NCBI GenBank assembly: GCA_031216445.1
Contig: CM062208.1
Coordinates: 2,207,001-2,271,000 of the forward strand
Origin: Lateolabrax maculatus
Taxonomy: Eukaryota; Chordata; Actinopteri; Acropomatiformes; Lateolabracidae
Direction of reading: 5' to 3'
Length of the DNA: 64,000 bases
In this document: positions 1-30,984 of the stretch, piece after piece
Layout of the letters: the number at the start of each line of letters is the position of its first letter
Position numbering within the stretch: the first letter of the stretch is position 1
The notes under the pieces: generated by a model
Told to the model about the DNA's origin: nothing
What the model saw: the letters and a program-made list of their open reading frames with translations, nothing else
The model's database searches: none
Program-made: the position numbers and the translations under genes

Positions 1-1895
1 ACAGGGGTAGGGGTGCAGTGATTTATTCTCTGCAGTGGTATGCTTATTATAAATTATACCCACACTGCTCTGATCTGTTAAAAGATATGTTTGGTATCTA
101 AATCTAAAATTGAGCTGCCAACACGGGACGTTTATGGATTCATGCTTCAAACTGTCTGTTCATCCAGGGAATGATGACACCACTAACACAGTGGAATCAT
201 TTTCCATTCATGCCAGTCTGTATTGTATACCCAATGTCATAAAAGCCTCCTTCCTGCCTAAATAGACCTGACCTCCCTAGTCCTCAGATTAACAAAGGGT
301 AGGTGGATCACCTGTCCCGTCTGTCTGAGCTGAACCCCGTCTACTCTCTCCTGACACCTGTGAGCCATAACGTCCAGGCAGTAACGAAGGGCTCTCTGAC
401 AGGAGCCTATGGATCTATTGTTGTCTGAGAGTCCTGGTTCCCTTTAGGGATAGACTGCTATCTGATCCGGGGCTTTGTCCTGCTCCAGACATTTTTGAGT
501 TTTTGTTATGCATTTTAATGCATCAGCATACTATTGAGCCTTGCAGGTCATTGTTTTGCATTTAAACGTATAGGCTATATGGTGAATGGAATAATTCAAG
601 TTAGTTTGGTTACTTCTTAAGAGGAGATTGTTGTTTTGATTCCATATTAACGCTTGAATCAGTATCTTTGACACAACCTGTATTTCAAACTGAATATTAA
701 TTTCATAAAGACAGTTTATTGTAAGGCTGTTACAGTGGGTTGCGCTTGCTCGGGATTGTTTGTCCACCCATTTTACAATTAAATTCAACATTGTGTAGTG
801 TCTAGGAGATAATGGACCCTATGTGTGTTGATTCTTGTGGTGGTACAGTATTGAGCTAAGTAGGCTGCACGTGCTGCACGTCCTCACTCTGTCTTGGATA
901 CTCCCCTCCCTCTCAGTCCTGGCTTATTGCCAGCAACACACACACACACACACACAGCGACAGAATCACACACACATATACACACACGACTGCCCCAGTT
1001 ATCTACAGGGAAGGGAGGGAGCAGAGATTGAATAAAGGTAGGACGGAGAGAAATGAGAGAAGGGAAACAGAAAGGGGGGGGGGGACAGGAAATTGTTAGA
1101 AAAGACAGTTTGCTGCAGACGATGAGTGTGGGGAAGAAGGGAATGTAGAGACCGATCTATATGAGGGATGCATGTTTCATGGTGCTTCCTCTTCATTCAT
1201 CCCCTTTTCCCTTTGGAGCACATTGGGCAGAGGAAGAGACTGAGAGGCATCAAGTGATGTCTGCAGTTTCTGAGAATGCATTGAGACCTAATTGAGAGCC
1301 AGCCACTGTGATTTTGCACTTTACTTTTACTCTTAACCCTTAGACACTCGCACCAACCTGATTCCATTTGTAGCTGCTGCTGATATAGCCAATGAGAGAA
1401 GGGGAAATGAGATGGCAAGAGTGTGTTTGTGCACTGTATATTGGTAAGGTGATGAGTTGGCTGTCTCTGTAGAGAAAAGCTTGGAGCTGAGAAAGGAGGT
1501 GAGATAGAGGGAGGGTGGTGTGTGTGCTGCCTGTTCCTGCTTTGAGGTATTGTGTGTCATCTCTCTGCACTCTCCACTGCAGCCGTCTGCTGAATAGTAA
1601 TCAGTGACACCAGGATAGAAGAGGAGGTGGGGGGGGGAGAGAGAGGCAGGGAGGGAGAGAGAGAGAGTGAGAGAAAGAAAGAATGATAGCAGAGAGACGG
1701 AGAGAGAGCGAGGAAGGCGAGACATGGGGAGGGAGGTGGAATGCCAAGCTGACAATCCTGCTGCATTATCTGCCTGGTGGTAGAGCAAGTGTGAAAGAGA
1801 AGGAAGAGACGGATAGAGACAGAGGGACGAGATCTACAGGAGGATGCAGTGGGGTTCCAAGAGAAGGGTGGCGTGCCAGCGATCTAGGTAACGCA

Positions 1896-1937
<42 letters not shown>

Positions 1938-3404
1938 CACATTCTCTGACATCAAGGCATCTGACTGTGATGAGTGTGTCTGATGATTTGTGGCTCATAG
2001 CTCTGCTTTAAAAGGAGTTTATTCCAAGCGTGGACCTGTACGTCCCTGTGTGTGTTTGTTCGCACGTGGGAGTGTGTGAAGCTCCACCGGCCCTGGGTGA
2101 AGCAAGCAGAGAAGGATCCAGCTGGACGGTTCCTGATTTTTATCTGTCTGACATTGACCGTCTGTGTTGCTGCTGCTGCTGCTGCAGCAAGGCTACAGGT
2201 TTCTTCCTTTAAGCGTGTGTTACAGTGGTTGCAGCCATCTTTTTGATTGATATTGATATTTACCTTTTAAGGTTGCAGCCTTCCTGAAAGAAATCCCCTA
2301 CAGTTGTTCAGTGGAGTACGGCAACACCAGCGGTACAATCTGTTCTCTGACTGTGTGCTAGATTCCTGTGTGGTTTCAGGAGGTTCTCACGTTCAGTAGC
2401 TGTGAGTTTTTCCTGACCCAGATAAGATACACTGGAGGCGCCTTTTTGAATGCATGAAGCTGTGTGTGACTGCATTGGGTCAGGATACAGTTAGTAACTG
2501 CAATTAAACCTGTCACCTTGAGCCACCTATGGGTGCCTGAGTTACTCTCTTTACAGATTTACAGGATCAGACACCTCACTGGAATTGAATGTTTTTCACT
2601 CCATCAGCTCAGGTGCCTTTCACCTGCCGACAGCTGGAGTTGCACTTTTCAGATAACCTGAGGCACTACAGTACACCTGACTTCAGTAAATTATAAGGTC
2701 AAAATAATGGTGGCTTACCAACATGTCAACATGTGAGGGAAGTAATAAAGTCGTATGGGAGCCCTAAGGGGGTCAGGACAAAAGCCGGAAGAGCTGTCTC
2801 TGTAGCTGTGTGATCTACTCAAAGGCTCATCTGTTCAATGACCCTGGATGGAGAAATTGGCCAGTAGCGTGCCACGCCTTGGCAGCCAGGCTGTGCCTCT
2901 GCAGACATCTGCCTTACCCAGCAACACTCTTTTAGTTCACATGATGTGACAGGATGCCATTGTAACTGCTGGATATCAGTGTCTCATTCTGACGACTTTG
3001 TCTTCTGATCGGAGCAGGAGGAAAGAGGGAAGGTTGGAGCAAGATGAGTGATCCAGAGACGGGAATATTTATGGTTCAGCCCCTCTAGCTATCAGTGTCC
3101 TCTCATGTTACGGTCAGCAGGGTTCATTCATAGTTTGTTGGGGATCCGTTGGGGCTTTCGATAAAGCAGATTGGATGGAGGAGAATAAGAATTTCTCCCT
3201 GTTTCCTTTAAAAACATGAAGACTTATAAGAAATCCAATGCTTTATGTCCTGGGACATGTCATCATCAGTAGGAATTAGCTGACGTTTATTTTTATCCTG
3301 CAATCACATTTGTGTTGGTAATGTGATTATTTACACCATTAATCATGTAAAAGTTTGTTTTTCCGTTGATAACAAAATGCCTTTTCTTTTTTCCTTCTCT
3401 GCAG
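1..3404 (+). other. kdm6a: kdm6a intron (5' part outside the window)
   Basis: No exon matching the UTX segment before HFQLAL was found, so the window opens inside an intron. The content is simple-sequence DNA: CA repeats at 938-956 and 964-990, a GA-rich purine tract around 1617-1740, a TG microsatellite at 1898-1931 and five CTG/CAG units at about 2168-2188. No repeat family was recognised. Confidence 0.8.
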
Positions 3405-20821
<17,417 letters not shown>

Positions 20822-21703
20822 TGGTAACACTGTTGTTCTGAGGACAGTTAGAACCACAATGGACTCAATCGGAAACCCCTTTTTTTTTCTGATATTCAGG
20901 AAGTAAGCCGGCAGTCCTCAAACGGCGCTCTGTAGCTATCCCATAAGGCAGCTGCGTGAAAGCTGTGTGTCTATGCAACCTGCCCAGAGCGGTGCCCCCC
21001 CCCCCCCCCGAACTGGAGGTGGGGGGGCGGCCGCTCCTCCTGTCATCATCACCAGACTGTTCTACTGCTGGCCCAGCTGGACTTCACCAGAAAACACAAA
21101 ATCCCACATAAAAATGATGAATCAAAGTTTTGTACATATTATGTTTTAACTGGCAACATCGTCACACAAAGACTACTGACTTGATGGTTTTTCTTTTTCC
21201 ATTTTTGTATTCGGTTTGTGAGTTTGTCCCCCCCTCCCTCCACGAGAAGAGTAATTGGCATAGCTGGTCTTTTGTATGTTAGGTAGACGCCTCCTTGGTC
21301 AGGAAAACCAGATTTAAAAAAAAAAAACTGTTTTGTAATGTGAAAAGTTGAGTGACACATTATTTGCAACATTTCCCCCATTTTTTTTAAGAATCAGTTA
21401 AATTTTACTTTGCTGGAACTACGATGAGTCTTTGGTTACTTATCGATGGGGGAGAGAAATTAATTTGTAGACTAACAGCCAAGTCACAGAGAGAAAGGGT
21501 TGCACATAGACTAAAGAGTGAAGTTTAATTTGTGCTTTTTTTTTTTTTATTATTTTGATGTAAATTTACACTATTTATAAATGCATATTTATTGCTTGGA
21601 AATATTTGTTGATGGAATGCTGTAATTTTTTCCAGAGTACCTGCCATTAAATTTGAAGGAGCCTTGTGATTTTAAGCTCGGCCCCTCATACGTTTTCTAT
21701 ATA

Positions 21704-21709
21704 AATAAA
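21704..21709 (+). terminator. Polyadenylation signal AATAAA (proximal), kdm6a
   Basis: AATAAA lies about 0.9 kb after the kdm6a stop codon in AT-rich sequence. It is probably one of two alternative 3' ends. Confidence 0.6.
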
Positions 21710-21781
21710 ACTGCTTAGTAAGCATTGTACAGAGACCGTACCTTGAAATGGGTTTATTGTTTGAAGGATGTTTTACGAGTC

Positions 21782-21787
21782 AATAAA
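21782..21787 (+). terminator. Polyadenylation signal AATAAA (distal), kdm6a
   Basis: AATAAA followed within 30-50 nt by TG/T-rich sequence (ctgttgtattattagttt), the usual arrangement of a cleavage site. I take it as the main 3' end of the gene. Confidence 0.65.
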
Positions 21788-24430
21788 CAAGAACTGTCTT
21801 TATTTACATCTGCAGCTCTGTTGTATTATTAGTTTGAGTTAGTTTAGTTGGTGGGTTCAGCTGTGTGAGCTGGTTAACTCCACCTGGTGAAACCTGCAGC
21901 TCCTCACATTTCAAACACGGTCTGTAAGGAAGTGAAGGAGCTGTTCCAGGTTTTACTCGGTGCTGTGATCCAGCTCATTCATGAGTCCTGCTTTGTGAGA
22001 CGCCAGCAGAGTCGCAGCTGCAGGACTGTCTGTGGTTCACACCGAACATCCAGAGATGATCCACGTGGCTGGCAGCGCAAAGTTATGACTAAGTAAAAAG
22101 GAAAGGAAAAGACCTCAGGGAAGAAAATTCAGAGATGGATGCTCCCCTCATCTTGGACAGGAGTGCAATGGTAAGTGGATAAAACAGTCTCTATATGAAT
22201 AGAATATACAATTAGAGGATAATAATCTAACAAGAAACAGTAAATTTAATAAGAATGCAGTAAATACACCATGAAAAGTATAGAAGAAGTAACTAAGAGA
22301 TGGACACTTCAGGGTCAAGCTCTAATAAGAGTGATGGAGGGTTGTGAATGGTTGAATGATCCCTGACTGCGGTTTGACCAGGTATGATCAGGCTTCCTGA
22401 GCTGGTAGCTCCAGCGACACAGTCCAGTGGGTCAGTTAGTGTACGTGGTTCAGAACCGCCGCACGATAAACGCTCACTGTAGTCCGACCAGAAGGGCCGC
22501 ACACAACACGCTTCATTCTGCACAGATTCATAATGCAGAAATTGTGGTTTTTGATCCTCTTCTTAAATGGTGGAACATTTACCGTAGGCTCCTATTTCTG
22601 ATTTATCTGTGAGCTCCTTGTATTCAAAAAGCGATTCATCCTGAAGCTTTTCAAAACTAAAGCAAGGAGGCGATCAGAGACTTTTTTTTTTCTATTAAGA
22701 TGCCAAACAACTGAAGACTTCATTTGCAAAAATGGATAAACACTTCTTAGGATGAATTAACCGACACCAGACCGTTCCCTGAAATGAACTCTTATTGGAT
22801 GGTTTGTTGTCAACGTTTGTGCAGACATCCCTGTTTCCCAGAGGATGAATAGGATGACTTGGGTGGCTACATCTTCTAAGCACAAAAAAACAAACATTTG
22901 ACTTTTTATCCATCCTAACGAGTATCATTTTGATGAGGTGGGAAACAATATTAGATTAGATTAAATTAGATTAGTTTGGGTCAGAAAATGTGCATCTATC
23001 CCGAGTGAAGCGCACCGAGAGGCGCTGGCAAGTTCATGGCCGCCATTTGTCCGTCTCAGTTGGTCTTCTCATCTACAGCAGGCTGCCAGGAAAATTCAAA
23101 CCTTGGCAAGTGGATCACCAGGAGGACCATTAAAGCTGTTTCTCACATAGAGCGCTTCAGTCTTTCTTAAATCTTCATCACAGCTATGGAAATACCTTCA
23201 AATACCGGTCAGAGTATAGCTGGAAATGTACAGTTTGTAACCAGCAACACACTGACATCCTGGTGTCAAACTACACACGTGTTTATGTGGCCAAAAATGT
23301 AGAAAATCAAAGTGCTGCTGCATTGGATCCGAACCAAAACCAAATGAAAGAACAGTTCTGGGCCAATGAGCAAGTGAGAACAATGCAGATGGCAGATCGC
23401 AGACGAAAGAGACGCTTTCCAAGCAGTTATAAATGTTTAGAAGTCACTTGAGATTTAAAAGAGATTTTGCACCCCGTTAGTGTAGCCTATTAAGGAGTTA
23501 ATAATAGCTGTAACACAGTGAGGTAGTGTGTTGAATTGGACGTCCATAAATGTTAAAATGTTTTTAAAAGAAGAACTTAGTTTCACATCCAAGAGCAACA
23601 ATCTAATTTCTCGTCTTTTTCACGGCGGCCTTGTTTTTTGAACACAGCTGACGTCTTATTCGGCGCTTGCTGGTTCCGCGCTCGGCATTCTGGGGGAGCC
23701 TGTTATCCCTGCAAATTGTGCCCTGAATTTGCACCGTATACAATCCGCTGCAGACACGCCACAGTCAGATCCCTGCACCATAACAAAGACATGATGCCTC
23801 ATTAAATGTCCCCATGGTGCATCCAGTTGGGAACTGTTTCTTTTTATATCTGAATGAAGTCCATGAGCACAGAAGAGACAAGAAATAAAAAATAAACCAG
23901 AACAAAGCAGCTGTGATAAATCAAAAGCCTTTCTGATGTTTCTGTCTGTGATCAATACAAGGTTTTGTGTACACAGTCTCTTTTTTCTCCGCTCAGTAGG
24001 TCATCCTGCGCGGTAATTAAACAGTGTGCAGCTCAGTTTTTTGGACCTGCAGTACAACATTCACTTTGCAGCCTTCTAAAAAAAGCCCTGGTGATGCCAT
24101 GCTTTACGGGAGGCGAAAAAAGGAACTTTGACAATTGTCGGTTTGTGAAAGAGGAACAGAAAACGTGTTCTTCCTCCATGTTTGAATGGATGAAAGTGAT
24201 GCAACAAGCCTAATGAATAATAATAATAATAAATAATAAGTGGATTCTCACTGATTGTATCTGATCAATTTGTTTCTACATTGCGACTGTTTTGTGGTCA
24301 GAGTGCAGCAGTCTTCTGCCTGGTCCGATCCCCCCTGACCCTGGGTCACAACTGGAGAGGATCCCCACAGCGGCACACATTCAGTCCTGATGAAAGGGGT
24401 TTTATCTGCGCTGCTTCAGGGACGGCAGCG

Positions 24431-24650
24431 TCCACCACTTTGGTCCAGACTCGGATATCTCCACAACTGTCGGATGGATTGCCATGAAATGTGGTTCAGA
24501 CTTTCATGTTCCCCTCAGGAGGAATTTTAATAACTTCGGTGATCCATCTCAGGGTCAGAGTTTCAAATGGTCCAATACTTTGGTTTGCAATCAAACACCT
24601 GTAAAGCTCTCGACGTTCCATCAGCCTCAGCCGCCCTTTGTGGCTGTATG
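24431..24650 (+). repeat. Interspersed fish repeat (TTTGGTCCAGACT ... GGATGGATTGCCATGAAAT type)
   Basis: Contains CACTTTGGTCCAGACTC, ACAACTGTCGGATGGATTGC, ATGAAATGTGGTTCAGAC, then CATCAGCCTCAGC further on. I recognise this order as a common percomorph dispersed repeat. Related fragments lie at 22780-22872 and, inverted, at 40935-41060. Family name not assigned. Confidence 0.7.
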
Positions 24651-26634
24651 ACTCGTGCTCTCGTCGACACACTGACGATCATATATGAACAGCTGTTTGA
24701 TGTGTTTTATTACCTTAATGCAGCGATATGTTTAGTGTCACTCGTGTGTAGTGCTTTAAAACAAATGTGCACATATTGTTCTCCTGGTCTTATTGATGGT
24801 AAATCTTTCTGATGTGTCATATTCACCTTAATAATTGTTAGAAGCATTGAGAGACAGGGAGTGATCGGGTTTTGTTTGGTGCACATCTTTGAGTTTTCTC
24901 TTTTAAACAGATGTACAGCCACCCTGCAGTTCGTCCCATGCCACCTCTCTGTATGTGCCTAATGCGCCGGCATAATGATTCTGACCATGTGTGCCGATTG
25001 GTCTGTAATTACTGCTAATACTGCCAAACAGAGACCTCATATTATCCACTTTATGTAACAGTCAAGCTCATCATGTCAGAGATATAAGCAGACAGTATTA
25101 ATGAAACAAATGTACAGAAAGTTCAGAGTTGAAAAATATATGAGTTTCCCTTTTTGTGTGTGTTGATGATCATGTGCAAACTGTTGCAGGTGGTGTTCGG
25201 TCTTTCAGTTTTACAAAGCATACGTTTATTGGTAAGAATAACACTCTTCTGCCTAACACAGCCAGCTTACAGTCACTTTCATCTGTGTCTGGGTGTGAAA
25301 ACTGAGGGTGTAAAGAGAGTTCGTACTGCAGATCAGTCATAGCACTTTGATTATAATTTGTTTAATTATGTGGCTTCTATAAAAAAATGTTTTGGACAAT
25401 CAATTTTTCTCTACTGTATTATTTTTATATATATTTTTTGTAAATAATCAGATACCATTAAAAACCAGCAGTTCCAGGCAAAAAGAGAGCGAAGGGAATG
25501 ACATTTAAGGTTCTCTGTTTTAAACAAGGATGTGAAATTAAAACATTTAGCAGAAAATCCATTTAAACAACTAAGAGTGTGGAAAAATGGCTCGGCTTGC
25601 TTTGACCAACTCTCTGTCACACGCTGCATTTTCAGAGAGCGCTCAACCTTTCAGATGGAACCGACAAGTAGCCACTCGCAGGGTTTATAATAAAAAAAAA
25701 AACCCTGATGTTTTTGGCTCTCTGCCACACACTCAACCCTGGGCAGCGAACACCCGGCCGCCTGCCTGGTGCCCATCCAGCCCCTCTCCCCCCGGCTAAC
25801 AACAGCCTCTTGTGTGTGATTGATTCCACAGCTTTTCTCTTCACTGCTGCACAACAGGCTGCACACACACCGGACCCTCGACTGGTCCAGATGTATGTGG
25901 TGCTGCTGTTGTCTGTTAGTAAGTCCTCGTATTTCTACCCCTCCACTCCACACCACCGTCACTGGTTTACTGTGGGAGTGGACTCAAAGATGGAGAACTC
26001 CTTAACATACACTCCCCCCCCCCCCCCCCTTTAAAATAGGAAACATCAGCTAAAGCCACCATGTCTCACAGTATCTTTTCTTTAGACTTTGTTTTTTTCA
26101 AAGGCTTTTTCAGTTGCGTGTCTGCTTTCATTTACATTTTATGATAAAAAAAACTTTTTTTTTTTAAGCCAAACCATTTTAAACAAACAAACAACAAAAA
26201 GTCTCAGTATCACATCACAGTATTATTCTGAACAAGCTTCCTGTAGCTCTTCATTGCAGCTGAGTGCATCAAATTAAAATATTCTATATTACTTCTGCAC
26301 CATTTCATAAACATGTTCCCCAAAACTCTTGTCAAAACTTTGTAGGAAGCTGAACCTAAATAGTGATATTTAATTAAAGTGATTTGAAAGAATTATTTTG
26401 TATTAATGATTTTTTTAAATATGTGTTTCAGTTGCATACGAACTGACCCCTAGTCCTCACCTGTTACACTTCTGACTTGTTAACCTCCTACGAGTCTCTC
26501 AGCTGGTCACTATGGCGATCAGTCCATCACCTTTTATCTAAAGCACCTTCCATAATCACTGTTAACTATTTCATCTATTAATATAATATTCCTCTTTTCT
26601 TTCAGCCCTCCGCCACCGTTAGTTTTGTTTCACT

Positions 26635-26725
26635 TTTGTGAGTGTAAAGCTCTTTGTAACTTTGATTTAAAAGGGCTGTAAAAAGCTCAGAAATCTGTTT
26701 AAATGATTATTATTTATCTCTGTAT
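26635..26725 (+). repeat. L2/SINE-like 3' tail fragment
   Basis: GTGTAAAGCTCTTTGTAACT and TTGATTTAAAAGGGCTGTAA resemble the AAGCGCTTTGTAAC...AAAGGCGCTATA signature that ends fish L2-type LINEs and the SINEs they mobilise. The copy is diverged. Confidence 0.4.
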
Positions 26726-28529
26726 GTGTGAAAAGCACTTTCCATTTAAAGCTGTTAATGCTTCTCTTCCATCACTCAGCCCAACAGGAGGAGAGTGTTC
26801 GGTCCACCTCAGACTTTATAATGTTGTGTTCAGATGAAGCAGATTACACTATGAACGTATTATGCTTGTTTGTTCAGTTGAAGTTATTCCACAAAGCTTT
26901 TTATTTTAGTTTAATATTTGAACACTATAGTATTTCATTCAGCTTCATTTAAACAAAACCAAGGAAGAAATGATCCTGCTGACCACTATGAGCACAGTTT
27001 ATGTTGAGTCAATCCCACATTCTCCATCCGGCTGCCATAAATACTCAGTGAACACCAAATGTGTATTAATCTGCAGCTGAAAATAGTTCCCGACAAATGT
27101 GCTATTTACTCCTGATTTAGGGATGTTTTCTAAAAACTACAGAGCCCAGCTCTTTTAAGAACTTAAAGCAAAGTATATATATATAATTATTAATTATATA
27201 TATTACATTTTTATCTTCAGTAGGAACAAACGGGATAGGGAAGTTGGAAAGTTTTGGTGTTTTCATGGTATTTTCATGGTGTTAATAATAAAAATAGAAT
27301 ATGCCAAGCCTCATCCCTTATCTTGAACTTAAACCTGCTCTCAGATCCTGGTTCTTTCTGAGTTCTCATGTACTTCTTTTCTTTCACAGTCCAAAGACTC
27401 CAGAGGTCCGCCTCTCGTCCTTGTGCCCATCGCAGCCCCTGAAAGGATTACCTGGGTAATGAAGAGGATTGATGAATCGATGCTGATGCTGCCCTCCACA
27501 CCTGCGTCAGGTGTTACAACCTCTGGACGCCGAGATGAAGAGATTCCTCCGATGTAACAACCTGTCCTGGACACGTCCAGCGGTCACACCAAGGCAAAGG
27601 AAAACACAGTGTGTATGCAGCTCAGTTACGTCAGTCGGCCTCTGAGTGGTCACCACAGTCCTGCTTGTTCTGCCGTTTGGATGGGAAAGGACGGCGAAAT
27701 ACCAAACAAATCTGGCAAAATGCAAGTGTGGATTGAGTTGGTGTGAACACCTTTTCTGTGAACACTTAGTCACCGCCGGGTGTGAAATACATGAATAATA
27801 AGATAAATAACACTTAAGTGAGACTTTTTGGGTCCTTCATAGTGCCATAATCATTCAACAATAAATCCCTCACCTGAACCTTTCCTTCAAACTTTAGAAA
27901 ATATATGATGGGGGGTGTTAATTGTGCTCGCTAGATGACATTCATTGTTCTGCCGTAACAAAATGAGTCATAAGTGTGGGATCATTCATGTGTAGCCGGG
28001 CCCGTAGGCATTGTGCCTGACAGTTATTTCATTATCACAACCACAGGTGGCTCCATTGGTCTGATGGACTGACAACCACTTCAACCAGTGCACCTTTAAT
28101 TTATTCATGATCCCTTTTGAATTTTCAGGTAAAAAAGAAACAAAAGAAAACTGTGCTGGCAGGCTGTGTTTTTCCCCATTTCCACTGATCTCCAGGAGTG
28201 AGAAGGGGGAGGAAGTTGACATTTTAGAAAATATCAAAGCTGGAAGCTGAGGCACGGCCTTATACACATTTCTGCGTTTTATACGAGACAGTTTACATTT
28301 CCTAAAAAGAAAGACGCAGTTGGACGCACCTGTTTTGATCCTTTGGTTTTTGCATATTTTACTAGATTCGGTTTGTCGACGGAGTGGACTGGATTTCTTT
28401 CTCTCCTTTTTGTTGTTGTTTCAAAAATATTTGAATCTACTGTGCTCAAAGTTTGTGAAGGTAAAGGTCCAGAGGATTTTCTCAAACAGCATCATGAGAG
28501 ATACAGACATCTCAAAGGGTTTTAAAGTT

Positions 28530-29110
28530 TTTGAATCAGCATGACAGAGAGAGGATGTTGGAAATAAAAGCTAAAATGAATAAAAAGCTTCAGCTTCAGA
28601 TCTTCAGACAGGGAGTTCAGAGCTGAGGGGCCCCGACCGCTAAACGGGTCTCCTTCAGTCCTGAACCATGAGTTAAAACAGCCAGCACAGTGTTGGTTAA
28701 AATCAGCTGGGGGGGCTTTAAACCTTAAAATTCGGTGAATAACAACACTGGAACCGAGATGAAATACAAGCATGAGTGACCTTCTCGAGAGAGAAAAGAC
28801 CAGATTTTTGAGATGCTCCTCGATTGATAAAAACATGATTGACTTTTGCAACTTGTTTTTCAAACAAAAGGTCACTGTCAAATATCACACCCTGGTTTCT
28901 GTCTGCAGGGTTGACATTTGTCGACAGGGAACCGAGATGTTTCTGTAAAATTGGGCCAGACTTCAGAGGACCAGAAAGAGTGATTTCAGACATATTTTCA
29001 TTTAGCTGGAGAACGTTTTGGGACATCCAGCTCTTTACTCCTGACAGACAAGATAATAATGATGGAAACTGCCTTCTTCGCTGGTTTTGGTGTCATCCAC
29101 GTGACACAAC
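28530..29110 (-). mobile_element. L2-like LINE fragment (reverse transcriptase remnant), decayed
   Basis: On the minus strand one can read a degenerate Y/FxDD-type site (CHVDDT, 29089-29106), then a frameshifted run KSWMSQNVLQLNENMSEITL, then NQGVIFDSDLLFEKQ and KVTHACISSRFQCCYS. Near the 3' end is FNSWFRTEGDPFSGRGPSAL with NSLSEDLKLK. These match, in order, the L2-clade pattern (ADDT, SWM..N.LQLNE.KTE, LGVIFDSDLSFE, HAFISSRLDYCN, and the terminal NSLPEDLR). Frameshifts, an internal deletion and substitutions in the YxDD box show that it is dead. Confidence 0.75.
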
Positions 29111-29621
29111 AGATGCAGGTCCGACGGGCCACACACGAGGAGGCGTCACAGAACTCCAACGTTCTGCTTGATAAACAAGATTTTAATTTGATTCCAACAC
29201 ACTTTATAAGGCGATCCATCAGACTAGAACCATCAGGCAGAGGATGGAGCAGATCAGAGCAGAATATATAAAGATAAGGCAGGAAGGTGGTAAAAATAAG
29301 TGCAAATTGGTATCTGGAGAATAAATCATGAAGAGATCCGGACAGTCTTCATTCATCCTTCTGCTCAAGTCAAACATGCCAGTTCACTAACAATAAACAC
29401 AACAGCACAGTCTCCCTGTGTAAATCAGTTTAAATGAGACTCCCCGCCAATCTGGAAGTGAAGAAGCCCCTACAGGTGGTGTTTCCAACCACGAGAGCCT
29501 GATAATACAGTGTGAGACCTCCACCTGCTCCTCACACGGACAGTTTCCCTTCCACAGAAACAACAGCCAGTGTAACCTGGAGCCAGCAGATGTCACTGTA
29601 GTTATGAGAGAGATGGATGCT

Positions 29622-29656
<35 letters not shown>

Positions 29657-30884
29657 TGAAAGAGGATCAAAGCTTCTCCTAAATCCCGAAGGTGTATTCC
29701 AGATGTCTTAGTCACTCATGTGAGTCAGCTTGTTCCATTTGTATTTGTTTTTACTCTTAAACCAAGTGACTCACACTTTAGTTGACAGAGAAAACATATG
29801 CAAGTATTTTAGGACAGGAAATGGACGTACAGAAGGGCAAAAATTATATTTCTTGGACTGCGCGGATCAAGTGCTTTCAGCAGCCAAGAGGAAATCATAG
29901 TCATTTGTGGAAGTGCTGGGTTTGTGAGGAATGTGTCTGAACGCAGAAAGCCGAATATCTGAATTCTGACAAGCCAGTGACAGACTGGTTAAGATGGTTT
30001 CTGACAGTGAATGCCACCCAGCAACCCGTGTTCATTTTTATTCTATTTTTTCCTCCTTAGGCTATTTAAATAAACTGCTTCATTTGCATCAACTCACAAT
30101 CTTCTCATGTAATTCTGATCAGAATATCGACCCCTGGACGTTGAAATTGCAACAATAGCATGAACTTGGTTACTAATCGTGGTTAAAATCGATCAATCAA
30201 AGTCATGTCACAACTTTGATCATTTAAAAAAGAAAAGAAAGAAACCTTTAGTCACATGAAAAACTCCCTCTGAGAGTTAAAAAGGTGCTTATCCTTTAAT
30301 ACCTTTAAAATAATGTTTGATGAATAACAGAAAAATCATGAGGACACTTATAAATGTCAAAGCAGCATTTATGTGATAATAAATTAAGTAAAAGGAATAA
30401 AGGTATAAAGATCCATATGAACTTCTTATTAAATGCAGAAGTGAAAAGTACATTTTCAAGTGTTGCACTTCATGTTCCTGTAATATTTCTATTTCATGCA
30501 GACTGTTGTCTTTGTTGCAGACAGACTGTGAGGTTTACTCACCTGGTTGTACTCCACAGCTGCAGTTTCAGGTAAAGTCGCACAAAAAGATGCTGAAAAT
30601 ACAGAATGAACTCAGAAAATGTGAAGAAGTCCTACAGATTTAATTTCCCACCACCAGTGTGTGAAGCAGTAAAACACCGAAATAATTCTCTCACATTGAT
30701 GCACAATATTCTACATTTTTAAAATCAACTCTTCTTCTCACTGAGCTCTTTAACTTTTCATTCCCAGCTGCAGTTTTGCTTCTTTATGGACTTTTGAATG
30801 CAGGATTCTTTTGGTTGAATTTGAATATAAATAAAGTAAAAATAAAAGGCGCATTAGAAACCCCCTGCAGATGCCGGCTGGAGA

Positions 30885-30984
30885 GGCTCGGCTCGGTTCT
30901 GCTCGGCTCAGCTCGGTTCGGCTCAGCTCGGCTGGGCTCGGTTCGGCTCAGCTCGGTTCGGCTCGGCTCGGCTCGGTTCGGCTC
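30885..30984 (+). repeat. GGCTC/GGTTC pentanucleotide minisatellite
   Basis: About 100 bp built from GGCTC units with GGTTC and AGCTC variants, very GC-rich within AT-rich flanks. The ORF across it is a repeat artefact. Confidence 0.9.

Larger units (their letters stand above)
20822..21805 (+). other. kdm6a: kdm6a 3' untranslated region
   Basis: Runs from the stop codon to just past the second AATAAA. It contains a run of 15 C (20995-21009) followed after 10 nt by a G-rich run (21016-21030) that could pair with it, plus several T-rich and A-rich runs (for example near 21535-21550). The end is inferred from the polyadenylation signals and the GT/T-rich stretch after 21810. Confidence 0.75.
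21806..28529. other. Intergenic, gene-poor, with repeat fragments
   Basis: No exon with a recognisable product. It includes fragments of a dispersed fish repeat (22780-22872 and 24431-24650), an ATTAG-type short tandem repeat near 22952-22976, AAT-rich runs near 24215-24240, a C-run at about 26013-26031, an L2/SINE-like 3' tail near 26635-26725 and an AT palindrome at 27175-27208. The short ORFs do not look coding. Confidence 0.7.

Noticed and set aside
1..3404. Search for the missing upstream kdm6a exon (the ...LGLMFK... SSLK segment)
   Set aside because: No frame on the + strand gives this peptide next to splice consensus, so it must lie before the window.
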